Shown: positions 8,920 to 19,651, counted from the first letter of the stretch. The stretch is 64,000 nt of DNA from Streptomyces griseus subsp. griseus (GCF_003610995.1 NZ_CP032543.1:992001-1056000); one strand, 5' to 3'. The notes: generated by a model not told the origin, from the letters alone. Made by a program: numbers and translations.

Positions 8920-10182
8920 TCAGCCGAGGCGCTTCGTCAGCTCCGCCACGACCCCGGCCAGCGGCACCGCGTCCTGCTCGCCGGACTCCATGTCCTTGAG
9001 CTGGACGACGCCCTCGGCCAGGTCGCGTTCGCCCGCCACCAGGGTGTAGCGCGCGCCCGAGCGGTTGGCACTCTTCATCGCGCCCTTCAGGCCACGGCCG
9101 CCGAAGGCGAAGTCGGCGGGGACGCCCGCGCGGCGCAGCTCGGTGACGACGGCGAACAGCGCCCGGCGGGCCTCCTCGCCGAGCGGGACGGCGTAGACGC
9201 TGGTGGTGACGGGGAGGTCGAGCTCGACGCCCTCCGCCTCCAGGGCGAGGACCGTGCGATCCACACCGAGGGCCCAGCCGACCGAGGGCAGCGCGGGGCC
9301 GCCGATCATCTCGGAGAGGCCGTCGTAACGGCCGCCGCCGCCCACCGCGGACTGGGAGCCCAGGCCGTCGTGGACGAACTCGAAGGTCGTGCGGGTGTAG
9401 TAGTCGAGGCCCCGGACGAGCTTCTCGTCGTCCTCGTAGACGACTCCGGCCGCCGTCAGCAGAGCGCGGACCTCCTCGTGGTACGCCTTGCAGGCGTCGC
9501 AGAGGTAGTCGCGGAGCTTGGGCGCGTCGGTGAGCTGCTTCTGTACGTCGGCCCGCTTGTCGTCCAGGACGCGCAGCGGGTTGATCTCGATGCGGCGGCG
9601 GGTCTCCTCGTCGAGGTCGAGGTCGCGCAGGAAGGTCTGGAGCGCCTCGCGGTAGACGGGGCGGCACTCCTTGTCTCCGAGGGAGTTCAGCAGGATGCGG
9701 AACTGGCGCAGGCCGAGCGAGCGGTACGCCTGGTCGGCGAGGATGATCAGCTCGGCGTCCAGCACCGGGTCCTCGGTGCCGATGGCCTCGGCGCCGACCT
9801 GCGAGAAGTGGCGGTAGCGCCCCTTCTGCGGGCGCTCGTAGCGGTAGTACGAGCCGGAGTACCAGAGCTTGACGGGGAGGTTGCCGGCCTTGTGGAGGTT
9901 GGCCTCCAGGGCCGCGCGCAGGACGGACGCGGTGCCCTCGGGGCGCAGCGCCAGCTGGTCGCCGCCCTTGGTGGTGAGGGTGTACATCTCCTTGGTGACG
10001 ATGTCGGTGGACTCACCGACACCGCGCGCGAACAGCTCCACGTTCTCGAAGCCGGGTGTCTCGATGTAGCCGTAGCCGGAGTCCCGCAGGGGCGCGGAGA
10101 TGGCCTCGCGCACCGCCAGGAACTTCGCGGAGTCCGGCGGGGTCAGGTCGTACGTGCCCTTGGGGGCCTGGAAGGTGCTCAC
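8920..10182 (-). CDS. hisS: Histidyl-tRNA synthetase
   Basis: Class II synthetase that charges tRNA-His, 420 aa, normal length. The start [20 protein letters not shown] contains the family KGTxD motif. Class II motif 2 is seen in [18 protein letters not shown] (about residues 108-125), and the HisRS signatures are [15 protein letters not shown] and [15 protein letters not shown]. The C-terminal anticodon-binding domain follows ([19 protein letters not shown]). The start is the GTG at 10182, where homology begins. It lies 20 bp after the MBL hydrolase gene on the same strand, probably co-transcribed. Confidence 0.96.
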   Translation of the reverse strand: MSTFQAPKGTYDLTPPDSAKFLAVREAISAPLRDSGYGYIETPGFENVELFARGVGESTDIVTKEMYTLTTKGGDQLALRPEGTASVLRAALEANLHKAGNLPVKLWYSGSYYRYERPQKGRYRHFSQVGAEAIGTEDPVLDAELIILADQAYRSLGLRQFRILLNSLGDKECRPVYREALQTFLRDLDLDEETRRRIEINPLRVLDDKRADVQKQLTDAPKLRDYLCDACKAYHEEVRALLTAAGVVYEDDEKLVRGLDYYTRTTFEFVHDGLGSQSAVGGGGRYDGLSEMIGGPALPSVGWALGVDRTVLALEAEGVELDLPVTTSVYAVPLGEEARRALFAVVTELRRAGVPADFAFGGRGLKGAMKSANRSGARYTLVAGERDLAEGVVQLKDMESGEQDAVPLAGVVAELTKRLG

Positions 10183-10202
10183 GTGGATACGTCTCTCGTC
10201 TT

Positions 10203-10892
10203 CTACAGTCCTCGGCGCGGCGACGCGTCCAGACCGTTCAGGAACGGGTTGGCGGCTCGCTCGCGGCCGATGGTCGTCTGGGGGCCGTGGCCGGACAGCA
10301 CCACGGTCGAGTCGTCGAGCGGCAGGCACACACGGGCCAGCGACTCGAGGAGCTCGGCGTGGTCGCCGCCGGGCAGGTCGGTGCGTCCGACGGAGCCGGC
10401 GAAGAGCAGGTCGCCCGAGAAGAGGACCGGCGGGATGTCCGCGGCCTCGGGCATCCCGAACGTCACCGACCCCTTGGTATGGCCGGGCGCGTGCGAGACG
10501 CCGAACTCCAGCCCGGCCAGGGTCAGCTTCGACCCGTCGGTCAGCTCCTTGACGTCGTCCGGCTCGCCCACGGTCAGCTCGCCCATGAGCGGCATCCCGA
10601 TGGAGCGGCCGAGCGCCTTCTCCGGATCGCTCATCATGTAGCGGTCCTCGGGGTGGATCCAGGCGGGGACGTCATGGGCGCCGCAGACGGGGACGACCGA
10701 GGCGACATGGTCGATGTGGCCGTGGGTGAGCACGACGGCGACGGGCTTGAGCCGATGCTTCTTCAGCGCTTCCTCGACACCCTGGGCGGCCTGGTGGCCC
10801 GGGTCGATGATCACGCACTCCTCACCGGCGGCGGGGGCGACCAGGTAGCAATTGGTCCCCCAGGCCCCGGCGGGGAACCCGGCAATGAGCAC
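10203..10892 (-). CDS. MBL-fold hydrolase, glyoxalase II-like
   Basis: A 229-aa metallo-beta-lactamase-fold hydrolase. It starts [18 protein letters not shown] and carries the metal-binding THGHIDH motif (about residues 56-62), the second histidine in APGHTKGS and an aspartate in FSGDLLF. It resembles hydroxyacylglutathione hydrolase-like proteins. Streptomycetes use mycothiol, so the true thioester substrate is not certain. Conserved neighbour of hisS; divergent from the cyclophilin gene across 147 bp. Confidence 0.88.
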   Translation of the reverse strand: MLIAGFPAGAWGTNCYLVAPAAGEECVIIDPGHQAAQGVEEALKKHRLKPVAVVLTHGHIDHVASVVPVCGAHDVPAWIHPEDRYMMSDPEKALGRSIGMPLMGELTVGEPDDVKELTDGSKLTLAGLEFGVSHAPGHTKGSVTFGMPEAADIPPVLFSGDLLFAGSVGRTDLPGGDHAELLESLARVCLPLDDSTVVLSGHGPQTTIGRERAANPFLNGLDASPRRGL

Positions 10893-11039
10893 GATCGTCC
10901 TTAATGTTCGTCCGGAGGATGCGGCCGCAGCGGAGGATGCAGCAGATCAGAGCCTACCGGCGCTCCTCATGACACAGGTAACCCATATACGGTACGGGCA
11001 GCCCAGCCCCGATCTCACGACGTACAAGGAGCCCAACCG

Positions 11040-11834
11040 GTGTCCAGCAGCGAACAGCGGCGGCGGCAGCTCGCCCGGGAGAAGTTCGAGCGCCAGCAGA
11101 AGCGCCGGGAGGAAGCCCGGCGCAGGACGCGGCGGATCACCGCGATCGTCGCGGCCTCGGTGGCCGTGGTCGCCGTCGTCGGTGTGAGCGCGTTCATCGT
11201 GGCGGGCAAGGACGACGGCAAGGACGACAAGAAGACCGAGGCGGCCGCGAGCCAGAGCCCTGAGCCGACGCCTTCGGAGAGCGAGAGCAAGGCTCCCGAG
11301 CCGCCGATGGAGATCGACAAGAAGGCGACGTACACGATGTCGCTGGGGACGAGCCAGGGCGACATAGCGTTCTCCATGGACGCGGCGAAGACCCCGCACA
11401 CGGCGAACTCCTTCAAGGCGCTCGCCGACAAGGGCTACTTCGACGGTACGAAGTGCCACCGCCTCACCACGCAGGGCATCTTCGTCCTCCAGTGCGGCGA
11501 CCCCAAGGGCGACGGCACCGGCGGTCCCGGCTACAACATCCCCGACGAGAACCTCAAGGCGCTCGGCGAGGCGGGCGGCGACGGCACGGTGACGTTCCCC
11601 GCGGGCACGGTGGCGATGGCCAACACCGGCCAGCCGGGCACCGGCGGCAGCCAGTTCTTCCTGGTCTACAAGGACACCAAGCTGCCGCCCACGTACACCC
11701 CGTTCGGCAAGCTGGACAAGGCCTCGCTCAAGGCCGTCGAGAAGGTCGGCGCCGCGGGTGTCGAGGGCGGCGCGGGCGACGGTGCGCCGAAGAAGGCCGT
11801 GGAGATCGAGAAGGCGACCGTGAAGAAGGACTGA
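11040..11834 (+). CDS. Membrane-anchored cyclophilin-type peptidyl-prolyl isomerase
   Basis: A 264-aa PPIase. The N-terminus is very basic and helical (residues 2-32), then one membrane helix (about 33-55, ITAIVAASVAVVAVVGVSAF), a Lys/Glu/Ser/Pro-rich linker, and a cyclophilin domain from about residue 95 (TYTMSLGTSQGDIAFSMD). The catalytic arginine region is KCHRLTTQGIFVLQCGDP, and GGSQFFLVYKDT is present. The catalytic domain is probably extracytoplasmic and assists folding of exported proteins. The start is the GTG at 11040 with AAGGAG about 9 nt upstream. Confidence 0.92.
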   Translation: MSSSEQRRRQLAREKFERQQKRREEARRRTRRITAIVAASVAVVAVVGVSAFIVAGKDDGKDDKKTEAAASQSPEPTPSESESKAPEPPMEIDKKATYTMSLGTSQGDIAFSMDAAKTPHTANSFKALADKGYFDGTKCHRLTTQGIFVLQCGDPKGDGTGGPGYNIPDENLKALGEAGGDGTVTFPAGTVAMANTGQPGTGGSQFFLVYKDTKLPPTYTPFGKLDKASLKAVEKVGAAGVEGGAGDGAPKKAVEIEKATVKKD

Positions 11835-12036
11835 CCCGGCCGTACGGCCCCGGGGCAGCTCCGGCGCCCTGGGCCGCCGGGCGGGAGCGGATAATTTCAG
11901 CCGCGCTGAGTGCGGACAGCCGGGCGGCCGGTCGCCTAGATTGGCGTTGTGCAGGGCGGGCGAGGCCCGCCCGAGGAAACTGTGGACGATGCCCGGGGGG
12001 CGAACCCCTTCGCAGGCATCAGGTGGAGGAGGCGCT

Positions 12037-13266
12037 GTGAGCAGCGACCCGTGGGGCCGCGTCGACGAGACGGGCACCGTGTACGTGCGTACAGCCGACG
12101 GCGAGCAGGTCGTCGGATCGTGGCAGGCCGGTTCCCCCGAGGAGGCTCTGGCCTATTTCGAGCGCAAGTACGACGGCATTGTGGTCGAGATCGGCCTCCT
12201 CGAACGGCGGGTGAAGACCACCGACCTGTCGGCGAAGGACGCGACGACCGCGATCGGCCATCTGCGCCAGCAGGTGGACGAGCACCACGCGGTGGGCGAC
12301 CTGGACGCACTCCGCAAGCGTCTGGACGCGCTCGTGGCGACGGTCGAGGCGCGCCGCGAGGAGCGCAAGGTCCTCAAGGCCAAGCAGACCGACGAGGCCA
12401 AGCACGCCAAGGAGGCGCTGGTCGCCGAGGCGGAGGAGCTGGCGCAGAGCGAGCAGTGGCGGTCGGCCGGTGAGCGGCTGCGGGCGCTGGTGGACACCTG
12501 GAAGGGTCTCCCCCGCCTGGACCGCAAGTCGGACGACGAGCTGTGGCACCGCTTCTCGCACGCCCGCTCGGCGTTCTCCAAGCGGCGCAAGGCCCACTTC
12601 GCCGCGCTGGACGCCCAGCGCGAGGACGCCCGCAAGGCCAAGGAGAAGCTGGTCACGGAGGCCGAGGCGCTGTCCGGCTCCACGGACTGGGTGACCACGG
12701 CCGCGCGCTACCGCGACCTGATGACCGAGTGGAAGGCGGCGGGCCGCGCCCAGCGCGAGGCCGAGGACGACCTGTGGAACCGTTTCCGCGGTGCCCAGGA
12801 CGTCTTCTTCGCCGCCCGCAGCGAGGTCTTCGCGGAGCGCGACGCCGAACAGGGCGAGAACCTCAAGCTCAAGGAGGAGCTCGCCACCGAGGCCGAGAAG
12901 CTGGTGCCGGTGAAGGACCTGAAGGCGGCCCGCGCCGCTTTCCGGGCCGTCAACGAGCGCTGGGAGGCCATCGGCCACGTACCGCGTGACGCCCGCCCGA
13001 AGGTCGAGGGCCGGATGCAGGCGGTGGAGCGGGCGCTCCAGGAGGCCGAGGAGTCCGAGTGGCGCCGGACGAACCCGGAGGCGCGGGCCCGCGCCGAGGG
13101 TCTGACCGGTCAGCTCCAGGCTGCCGTGGACAAGCTGCGCGGCCAGATCGACACCGCGCGTGCGTCGGGCAACAACGCCCGCGCGGACAAGCTGGCCAAG
13201 GAGCTGGAGGGCCGGCAGGCGCTGCTGGACCAGGCTCTGAAGGGCCTGGAGGAGTTCGGCGGCTGA
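12037..13266 (+). CDS. DUF349 repeat protein
   Basis: A 409-aa soluble, highly charged alpha-helical protein. After SSDPWGRVDETGTVYVRTAD it carries several DUF349 repeats of about 70-75 aa, each with a tryptophan-centred motif such as LRALVDTWKGLPRLDRKSDD, YRDLMTEWKAAGRAQREAED and VNERWEAIGHVPRDARPK, and predicted coiled-coil between. DUF349 proteins are widespread and often lie near relA, as here (convergent, sharing a terminator), but the molecular role is unknown. The GTG at 12037 has GGAGGA six bases upstream, which decides against an in-frame ATG at 11941. Confidence 0.9.
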   Translation: MSSDPWGRVDETGTVYVRTADGEQVVGSWQAGSPEEALAYFERKYDGIVVEIGLLERRVKTTDLSAKDATTAIGHLRQQVDEHHAVGDLDALRKRLDALVATVEARREERKVLKAKQTDEAKHAKEALVAEAEELAQSEQWRSAGERLRALVDTWKGLPRLDRKSDDELWHRFSHARSAFSKRRKAHFAALDAQREDARKAKEKLVTEAEALSGSTDWVTTAARYRDLMTEWKAAGRAQREAEDDLWNRFRGAQDVFFAARSEVFAERDAEQGENLKLKEELATEAEKLVPVKDLKAARAAFRAVNERWEAIGHVPRDARPKVEGRMQAVERALQEAEESEWRRTNPEARARAEGLTGQLQAAVDKLRGQIDTARASGNNARADKLAKELEGRQALLDQALKGLEEFGG

Positions 13267-13276
13267 TACGGCTGTC

Positions 13277-13316
13277 GGAGAGGCCCCGGTACGCGATCGC
13301 GTACCGGGGCCTCTCC
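13277..13316. terminator. Perfect 40-nt palindrome between DUF349 gene and relA
   Basis: GGAGAGGCCCCGGTACGCGA is followed directly by its exact reverse complement. It lies 10 nt after the DUF349 stop and 11 nt beyond the relA stop, so it is a good bidirectional terminator for this convergent pair. Confidence 0.85.
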
Positions 13317-13326
13317 GTTGCCGCTG

Positions 13327-15930
13327 TTACGGCCTGCGGGCCGAGGTGACCCGGTAGACGTCGTAGACGCCCTCGACGCCGCGCACGGCCTTCAGGACGT
13401 GGCCCAGGTGCTTCGGGTCGCCCATCTCGAAGGTGAAGCGCGAGGTGGCCACCCGGTCGCGGGAGGTCTGGACGGCCGCCGACAGGATGTTGACGTGCTG
13501 GTCCGAGAGGATCCGGGTGACGTCGGAGAGCAGCCGGGAGCGGTCCAGCGCCTCGACCTGGATGGCGACCAGGAAGACCGAGGACTGGGTGGGCGCCCAC
13601 TCCACTTCGAGGATCCGCTCGGGCTGCTGCGAGAGCGACTCCACGTTGACGCAGTCGGCGCGGTGGACGGAGACGCCACTGCCCCGGGTGACGAAGCCGA
13701 TGATCGGGTCGCCCGGGACCGGCGTGCAGCAGCGGGCGAGCTTGACCCAGACGTCCTCGACGCCCTTGACGACGACGCCGGGATCCGCGTTGGCGCGGCG
13801 CTTGCTGCGGCCGTGGGAGGGCGGGGTGGCCTCGGCGAGGTCCTCGTTGGCCTCGTCGTGGCCGCCGAGCGCCTGCACCAGCTTCTGCACGACACCGGCC
13901 GCCGCGACATGACCCTCGCCGATCGCCGCGTACAGCGAGGAGATGTCGGGGTAGCGCATCTCGTGGGCGAGGGTGACCAGGGAGTCGCCGGTCAGGATGC
14001 GCTGGATCGGCAGGTTCTGCTTGCGCATGGCCCGCGCGATGGCGTCCTTGCCCTGTTCGATGGCCTCGTCGCGGCGCTCCTTGGAGAACCAGGCGCGGAT
14101 CTTGTTGCGGGCGCGCGGCGACTTGACGAAGCCGAGCCAGTCCCGGGAGGGTCCGGCGCCGGCCGCCTTGGAGGTGAAGACCTCCACCAGGTCGCCGTTG
14201 TCGAGGGTCGATTCGAGCGGGACGAGCCGCCCGTTGACGCGTGCTCCTATGGTGCGGTGGCCGACCTCGGTGTGGACGGCGTACGCGAAGTCGACGGGGG
14301 TCGCGCCGGCGGGCAGCGCTATCACGTCGCCCTTCGGCGTGAAGACGAAGACCTCGTTGCGCGAGAGGTCGAAGCGCAGGGACTCCAGGAACTCGCTGGG
14401 GTCCTCGGTCTCCTTCTGCCAGTCCAGGAGCTGGCGCAGCCACGCCATGTCGTTGACGGTGTCCTGGCCTCGCCCGGTGTTCTTGGGGACGTCGGTGCGC
14501 ACCTTGGAGGCGCCCGCCACGGCCTCCTGCTTGTACTTCCAGTGGGCGGCGATGCCGTACTCGGCGCGGCGGTGCATGTCGAACGTACGGATCTGGAGCT
14601 CGACGGGCTTGCCGCTGGGGCCGATCACCGTGGTGTGCAGCGACTGGTACATGTTGAACTTGGGCATCGCGATGTAGTCCTTGAACCGCCCGGGCACCGG
14701 GTTCCACCGGGCGTGGACGGTGCCGAGCGCCGCGTAGCAGTCGCGGACGGTGTCGACGAGGACGCGGATGCCCACCAGGTCGTAGATCTCGGCGAAGTCG
14801 CGGCCTCGCACGATCATCTTCTGGTAGACGCTGTAGTAGTGCTTGGGGCGGCCGGTGACGGTGGCCTTGATCCGGGCGGCGCGCAGGTCGGACTGGACCT
14901 CGTCGGTCACTATGGCGAGGTACTCGTCGCGCTTGGGGGCCCGCTCCGCGACGAGGCGGACGATCTCGTCGTACATCTTGGGGTAGAGGATCGCGAAGGC
15001 GAGGTCCTCCAGCTCCCACTTGATGGTGTTCATTCCCAGCCGGTGGGCCAGCGGGGCGTAGATCTCCAGCGTCTCGCGGGCCTTCTTCTCCTGCTTCTCC
15101 CGCTTGAGGTAGCGCATGGTGCGCATGTTGTGCAGGCGGTCCGCGAGCTTGATGACCAGGACCCGGGGGTCCTTGGCCATGGCGACGACCATCTTGCGTA
15201 CGGTCTCGGCCTGGGCGGCCTCCCCGAACTTGACCTTGTCCAGCTTGGTGACGCCGTCGACGAGGAGGGCGACCTGGTCGCCGAACTCGCGCTTGAGGGT
15301 GTCCAGGCCGTACTCGGTGTCCTCGACGGTGTCGTGCAGCAGCCCGGCCATCAGGGTGGCCGGATCCATACCCAGCTCGGCGAGGATCGTGGTGACGGCG
15401 AGCGGGTGCGTGATGTACGGGTCGCCGCTCTTGCGCTTCTGGCCGCGGTGCCAGCGCTCGGCCACCTGGTAGGCGCGTTCGATCTGGCGGAGGGTGGCCG
15501 ACTCGATCTTGGGGTCGTTGCCCCGGACCGTACGCAGCAGGGGTTCCAGGACCGGGTTGTACGGGCTGGAGCGCTGTACGCCCAGTCGGGCGAGGCGGGC
15601 TCGCACCCGGTTGGAGGAGCCGCCGGAGCGGGGGGCGGATCCGGCCGGGACGGCGGGCTTCACGGGCGCCGGGGGTGCGGGGGCCGGGGGCTTCGGCTGC
15701 GGTGCGGCGGCCGGTTCGGCGGGCTGCGCCTTCGGCGGCCGGCTCGCGGGCGTGGCCGGTTCCGTCGGTCCGGCGGACTTCGCGGGGGCCTGGGGGCGCG
15801 CGGGTGCCGCCTCGGGCTCCGGGGGCGCGGGCTTCGGCGCGTTCGAGGGCGCGGCCTTCCCGGGCGTGGCGGGGGACGCCACGGGCTTGTCGGGCTGCGG
15901 GGCGGCGGCTGACTGGGCCTCGTCTGGCAA
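13327..15930 (-). CDS. relA: Bifunctional (p)ppGpp synthetase/hydrolase
   Basis: Long RSH enzyme, 867 aa, which makes (p)ppGpp from ATP and GTP/GDP on stalled ribosomes and hydrolyses it. In order: an Ala/Pro-rich extension (residues about 1-105), the HD hydrolase domain with the intact [10 protein letters not shown] motif (near 200), the synthetase with [13 protein letters not shown] (about 360) and [12 protein letters not shown], a TGS domain ([16 protein letters not shown], about 525), a zinc-finger-like region ([13 protein letters not shown]) and a C-terminal ACT domain. Both active sites look intact. The TTG start at 15930 is supported by GAGGAG about 5 nt upstream. In Streptomyces relA controls growth-rate response and antibiotic onset. 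Confidence 0.96.
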   Translation of the reverse strand: MPDEAQSAAAPQPDKPVASPATPGKAAPSNAPKPAPPEPEAAPARPQAPAKSAGPTEPATPASRPPKAQPAEPAAAPQPKPPAPAPPAPVKPAVPAGSAPRSGGSSNRVRARLARLGVQRSSPYNPVLEPLLRTVRGNDPKIESATLRQIERAYQVAERWHRGQKRKSGDPYITHPLAVTTILAELGMDPATLMAGLLHDTVEDTEYGLDTLKREFGDQVALLVDGVTKLDKVKFGEAAQAETVRKMVVAMAKDPRVLVIKLADRLHNMRTMRYLKREKQEKKARETLEIYAPLAHRLGMNTIKWELEDLAFAILYPKMYDEIVRLVAERAPKRDEYLAIVTDEVQSDLRAARIKATVTGRPKHYYSVYQKMIVRGRDFAEIYDLVGIRVLVDTVRDCYAALGTVHARWNPVPGRFKDYIAMPKFNMYQSLHTTVIGPSGKPVELQIRTFDMHRRAEYGIAAHWKYKQEAVAGASKVRTDVPKNTGRGQDTVNDMAWLRQLLDWQKETEDPSEFLESLRFDLSRNEVFVFTPKGDVIALPAGATPVDFAYAVHTEVGHRTIGARVNGRLVPLESTLDNGDLVEVFTSKAAGAGPSRDWLGFVKSPRARNKIRAWFSKERRDEAIEQGKDAIARAMRKQNLPIQRILTGDSLVTLAHEMRYPDISSLYAAIGEGHVAAAGVVQKLVQALGGHDEANEDLAEATPPSHGRSKRRANADPGVVVKGVEDVWVKLARCCTPVPGDPIIGFVTRGSGVSVHRADCVNVESLSQQPERILEVEWAPTQSSVFLVAIQVEALDRSRLLSDVTRILSDQHVNILSAAVQTSRDRVATSRFTFEMGDPKHLGHVLKAVRGVEGVYDVYRVTSARRP

Positions 15931-16029
15931 GAGCGCTCCTCGTGCGGATCCGGGGTACCCGGAGAGCCCATGGTAACGATCCCCCGGCGGGTCCTCGCCC
16001 GGGGACGGTGAGAGCTTGGAGAACGAAGC

Positions 16030-16059
16030 GCGGGCACCCGGATGTTCCCGGGTGCCCGC
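16030..16059 (-). terminator. apt terminator hairpin
   Basis: GCGGGCACCCGG pairs perfectly (12 bp) with CCGGGTGCCCGC around a 6-nt loop, 19 nt beyond the apt stop and upstream of relA. It implies relA has its own promoter in 15931-16029. Confidence 0.7.
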
Positions 16060-16078
16060 CCTCCTCGCTCAGGGGTCC

Positions 16079-16630
16079 TCAGACCGTGATCAGCGCTTCC
16101 AGCGGAGCACCCCGCAGGGCGGGCTCCAGCCGGGCCCGGCCCGACAGGAAGCCCAGCTCCATGAGGACCGAGACGCCCGCGACCTGGGCTCCGGCCCGCC
16201 GGATCAGCTCCAGCGAGGCCTCGGCGGTGCCGCCGGTGGCCAGGACGTCGTCGATGACCATGATCCGGTCCTCGGCGGCGAGGTCCTCGGCGTGGATCTC
16301 GATCTCCGCGCTGCCGTACTCCAGCTCGTAGGCCTGGGCGAGCGTGGCTCCGGGGAGCTTCCCGGCCTTGCGGACCGGCACGAAGCCGATGCCCGCCCGG
16401 ATGGCGACGGGCGCGGCCAGGATGAAGCCGCGCGCCTCCAGGCCGACGATCTTCGTGGCGCCGTGCCGTACGCACAGCTCCGCGAGGGCGTCGGTGAGCG
16501 CCGTGAAGGCCACCGGGTCCGCCAGCACCGGGGTGATGTCCTTGAACACCACGCCCGGCTTCGGGTAGTCCGGCACATCGCGGATCCGGCTGAGCAGCAG
16601 CTCCCTGGTGGAACCGGTGGTGCTGGTCAT
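16079..16630 (-). CDS. apt: Adenine phosphoribosyltransferase
   Basis: Purine-salvage enzyme converting adenine and PRPP to AMP. 183 aa. It shows the PRTase fold, with the PRPP-binding loop in IMVIDDVLATGGTAEA (about residues 128-143), the LEARGFILAAPVA hood region and FVPVRKAGKLPG. The ATG at 16630 overlaps the secF stop by one base (TGATG), so translation is probably coupled to secF, an arrangement conserved in streptomycetes. relA follows downstream after a hairpin. Confidence 0.95.
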   Translation of the reverse strand: MTSTTGSTRELLLSRIRDVPDYPKPGVVFKDITPVLADPVAFTALTDALAELCVRHGATKIVGLEARGFILAAPVAIRAGIGFVPVRKAGKLPGATLAQAYELEYGSAEIEIHAEDLAAEDRIMVIDDVLATGGTAEASLELIRRAGAQVAGVSVLMELGFLSGRARLEPALRGAPLEALITV

Positions 16631-17739
16631 CAACGCTTCCCCGGGGTGCGGCCGTGGCCGCGGGGCTGCTGACGCTGGCCCACCACGGCGCCCGCGGTCT
16701 CGGCGCTCTCGGTGGTCTCGTCGGACCGGGACTCGGGGCCGTCGCTCTCGGGGGACTCGCCCCGGGCGGCGGCGGCCGCGCGCTTGGCGAGGACCCGCTT
16801 CTTCAGGGCCTTCATCTGCGGCTCGCGCTCCTTGAGGTCGGCGACGAGCGGCGTGGCGATGAAGATCGAGGAGTACGCACCGGCGGCGAGGCCGACGAAC
16901 AGCGACAGCGAGATGTCGTTCAGCATGCCGGCACCGAGGACACCGCCACCGATGAACAGCAGGCCGGCCACCGGCAGCAGCGCCACCACGGTGGTGTTGA
17001 TGGAGCGGACCAGCGTGCTGTTGATCGACCGGTTGGCGATCTCGCTGTACGTGAAGCGGGTCTGCTTGGTGATGTCCTTCTGGCCCTCCTTGAGGCTGTC
17101 GAAGACCACCACCGTGTCGTACAGGGAGTAACCGAGAATGGTCAGCAGACCGATCACCGTGCCCGGGGTGACCTCGAAGCCGACCAGTGCGTAGACACCG
17201 ACCGTGATGGTGAGGTCGTGGATCAGGGCGATGAGGGCGGCGACGGCCATCCGCCACTCGAAGGCGATGGCCAGGTAGATCACGACCAGGACCATGAAGA
17301 CCGCGAGACCGGTCCAGGCCTTGTTGGCGATCTGCTCACCCCAGCTGGGCCCGACCAGGTCCGCGTTGATCTCCTGGGCCGGGATACCGAGCTCGTCGGA
17401 GAGGGTCTCCTTGATCTCGTTGGCCTTGGCGGTGTCGACCTCGGTGATCTGGATGCGCAGGCCGCCGTTGCCGAGCTCCTGCACGATGGCCATGTGGCCG
17501 GAGGCGTCGGTCGCCACCTCCGTGGCCCGGGCGGTGGAGATCTTGGCCTTGGTGTCGGTCGTGAAGACCGCGCCACCCTTGAACTCGATGCCCATGTTCA
17601 GGCCGCCGACCGCCACGGCGACGATGGCCGTGATGGTGATCAGTATCGAGACGCCGTACCAGATCTTCCGGTTGCGGATGAAGTCGTAACCGACCTCGCC
17701 TCGGTAGAGCCGGGCGCCGAGATTGCCGAGTCGCGACAT
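16630..17739 (-). CDS. secF: Protein translocase subunit SecF
   Basis: Inner-membrane RND-like subunit that works with SecD to drive late steps of Sec export using the proton gradient. 369 aa. It starts SRLGNLGARLYRGEVGYDFI with the first membrane helix KIWYGVSILITITAIVAVAV, then the periplasmic-type P1 domain, and a second block of five helices from TGLAVFMVLVVIYLAIAFEW. The conserved FDSLKEG and INTTVVALLPV stretches are present. The C-terminal ~60 residues are polar and low complexity. The ATG at 17739 has GGAGG 7 nt upstream and is 1 nt from the secD stop. Confidence 0.95.
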   Translation of the reverse strand: MSRLGNLGARLYRGEVGYDFIRNRKIWYGVSILITITAIVAVAVGGLNMGIEFKGGAVFTTDTKAKISTARATEVATDASGHMAIVQELGNGGLRIQITEVDTAKANEIKETLSDELGIPAQEINADLVGPSWGEQIANKAWTGLAVFMVLVVIYLAIAFEWRMAVAALIALIHDLTITVGVYALVGFEVTPGTVIGLLTILGYSLYDTVVVFDSLKEGQKDITKQTRFTYSEIANRSINSTLVRSINTTVVALLPVAGLLFIGGGVLGAGMLNDISLSLFVGLAAGAYSSIFIATPLVADLKEREPQMKALKKRVLAKRAAAAARGESPESDGPESRSDETTESAETAGAVVGQRQQPRGHGRTPGKR

Positions 17740-17740
17740 C

Positions 17741-19510
17741 TCACGCCTCCTTCGGTTCGGTGGAAGCGCCGACACGGCGCGAGCGGCGGAGCGGCGGCTG
17801 GGCGCCGAGCCGCTTCGGGTCCAGACCGGACCAGGGGCCGCCCCGGGAGAAGAACTTGGTCCGGCCCATCAGCGTCATCAGGGGCTTGGTGAAGAGGAAG
17901 ACCACGACGACGTCCAGCAGCGTGGTCAGACCGAGCGTGAACGCGAAGCCCTGGACCTTGCCGACGGTGACGAGGAAGAGGACCGCGGCCGCCAGGAACG
18001 ACACGAAGTCGGAGACCAGGATGGTGCGCCGGGCGCGGGGCCAGGCGCGCTCGATGGCGGGGCGGAGCGTGCGGCCCTCGCGGATCTCGTCTCTCACACG
18101 TTCGAAGTAGACGATGAACGAGTCCGCTGTGATGCCGATCGCGACGATGGCACCGCAGACCGCCGGGAGGTTGAGCGCGAAGCCGATGGCCGGGCCCAGC
18201 AAGGACATGATCGTGTACGTCAGGATGCCGGAGACCAGCAGGCTCAGCAGGGCGATGAACGCCAGCCCGCGGTAGTAGGCGACCAGGTAGATCACGACGA
18301 GCGCGAGACCGATGGCGCCGGCGATCAGACCGCCCTTGAGCTGCTCGCTGCCGAGGGCGGCGGTCACGGTGGTGACGCTGACCTCCTTGAAGGTCAGCGG
18401 GAGCGCGCCGTAGGAGAGGATGTTGCCGAGGTCCTCGGCGGACTGCTGGTTGAAGCTGCCGGAGATCTGGGCGTTCTTGCTGAGCGCCGTGCGCACCGAG
18501 GGTGCGGAGACGACCTCGCCGTCCAGGACGATCGCGAACTGGTTCATCGGCGGCTGCTGCTGCGAGAGCCGGCTGGTGATCGTCTGGAACTTCTTGGCGC
18601 CGGCGGAGGTGAACTCCATCGACACGATCCACTCGCCGGTCTGCTGGTCGATGGCGCCCTTGGCGTCGTCGACGTCGCTGCCGGAGACCTCGGCGGGACC
18701 GAGGATGTACTTCTCGTAGCTGCCGGGGACGTTCGAGCCACAGGCGACGATGGAGTCGGTGGGCAGGGCGTTCTTGCCCGCCGCCGTCCGCTGCTCGGGG
18801 TCGGTGCAGTCGAGTTTGGCGAACTCCTCCTGGAGCTTCGCCGTCGCCGGGTCCGCCGAGGGCGAGGCCTCGGGGGTGTCGGACGGCTTGGGCTCGCCGG
18901 AGTCCGTGGGGGTCGGGGTGGGGGCCTTCTTCAGGCCCTCGGTGACCGCGCGGCCCTGGCTGGTGGCGCTCGGGGAGGGGGTGCCCTCCGAACCGGTGGC
19001 CTCCTCACCCTTGTCGTCCGCCTTCGGGGTGGCCTCGCCGCTCGGCGTGGCGCTGCCCGAGGGGGTCGGGGCGCCGGAGGGCGCGGGCTGCTCGGGGCCG
19101 CTCGCCGCCACCGTCAGAACGGGCCGGAAGTAGAGCTGGGCGGTGGTACCGACCTGCGCCTGGGCCTGCTTGGAGTCCGTCCCCTTGGGGATGTTGACGA
19201 TGATGTTGCGATCGCCCTGGGTCTGGACCTCGGCCTCGGAGACGCCCAGTCCGTTGACACGCCGTTCGATGATCCCGACCGCGGTGTCCATGTTGGTCGG
19301 GTTGATCGCGTTGGGCTTGCCGGGCTGGTTCTGCGCCTCCAGCGTGATCGACGTCCCGCCGGCCAGGTCGATGCCCAGTCGTGGTGTGGTGTGCCCGGAC
19401 AGGAACATCCCGCCGGTGAGCGCGACCATGGCGATGAAGATCATGACCAGGGAACGCCCCGGCCTCCCCTGACCGCCGGACGGCCCTCGGCCCTTCTTGG
19501 GTGCTGCCAC
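17741..19510 (-). CDS. secD: Protein translocase subunit SecD
   Basis: Partner of SecF in the SecDF accessory complex. 589 aa. The first membrane helix follows a basic N-terminus (SLVMIFIAMVALTGGMFLSG), then LGIDLAGGTSITLEAQ. The extracytoplasmic P1 region is interrupted by a long Pro/Ser/Glu/Thr-rich insert (residues about 125-215), typical of actinomycete SecD. It ends in the five-helix block from LGLALVVIYLVAYYRGLAF-like sequence and a basic tail. The start is the GTG at 19510. A strong hairpin lies between yajC and this gene. Confidence 0.95.
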   Translation of the reverse strand: MAAPKKGRGPSGGQGRPGRSLVMIFIAMVALTGGMFLSGHTTPRLGIDLAGGTSITLEAQNQPGKPNAINPTNMDTAVGIIERRVNGLGVSEAEVQTQGDRNIIVNIPKGTDSKQAQAQVGTTAQLYFRPVLTVAASGPEQPAPSGAPTPSGSATPSGEATPKADDKGEEATGSEGTPSPSATSQGRAVTEGLKKAPTPTPTDSGEPKPSDTPEASPSADPATAKLQEEFAKLDCTDPEQRTAAGKNALPTDSIVACGSNVPGSYEKYILGPAEVSGSDVDDAKGAIDQQTGEWIVSMEFTSAGAKKFQTITSRLSQQQPPMNQFAIVLDGEVVSAPSVRTALSKNAQISGSFNQQSAEDLGNILSYGALPLTFKEVSVTTVTAALGSEQLKGGLIAGAIGLALVVIYLVAYYRGLAFIALLSLLVSGILTYTIMSLLGPAIGFALNLPAVCGAIVAIGITADSFIVYFERVRDEIREGRTLRPAIERAWPRARRTILVSDFVSFLAAAVLFLVTVGKVQGFAFTLGLTTLLDVVVVFLFTKPLMTLMGRTKFFSRGGPWSGLDPKRLGAQPPLRRSRRVGASTEPKEA

Positions 19511-19607
19511 CTTCTTGTTTCTCCCTGTCCAACCGCCCCGCGCCGGGTACGCGCCCGAGCGGCCACGAAGTGTTGTGGGGACCCGCCCCCGCAGACGACC
19601 TGCACGG

Positions 19608-19651
19608 TCCCGGGGACGCCGCGCGCCGGTGGGCGCGCGACGTCCCCGGGA
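19608..19651 (-). terminator. Strong hairpin between yajC and secD
   Basis: TCCCGGGGACG-CCGCGCGCC pairs with GGGCGCGCG-ACGTCCCCGGGA, about 20 bp with one mismatch and a short loop. It begins 9 nt beyond the yajC stop and 98 nt before secD. It could terminate or attenuate transcription from yajC into secDF, or stabilise the yajC 3' end. Confidence 0.6.
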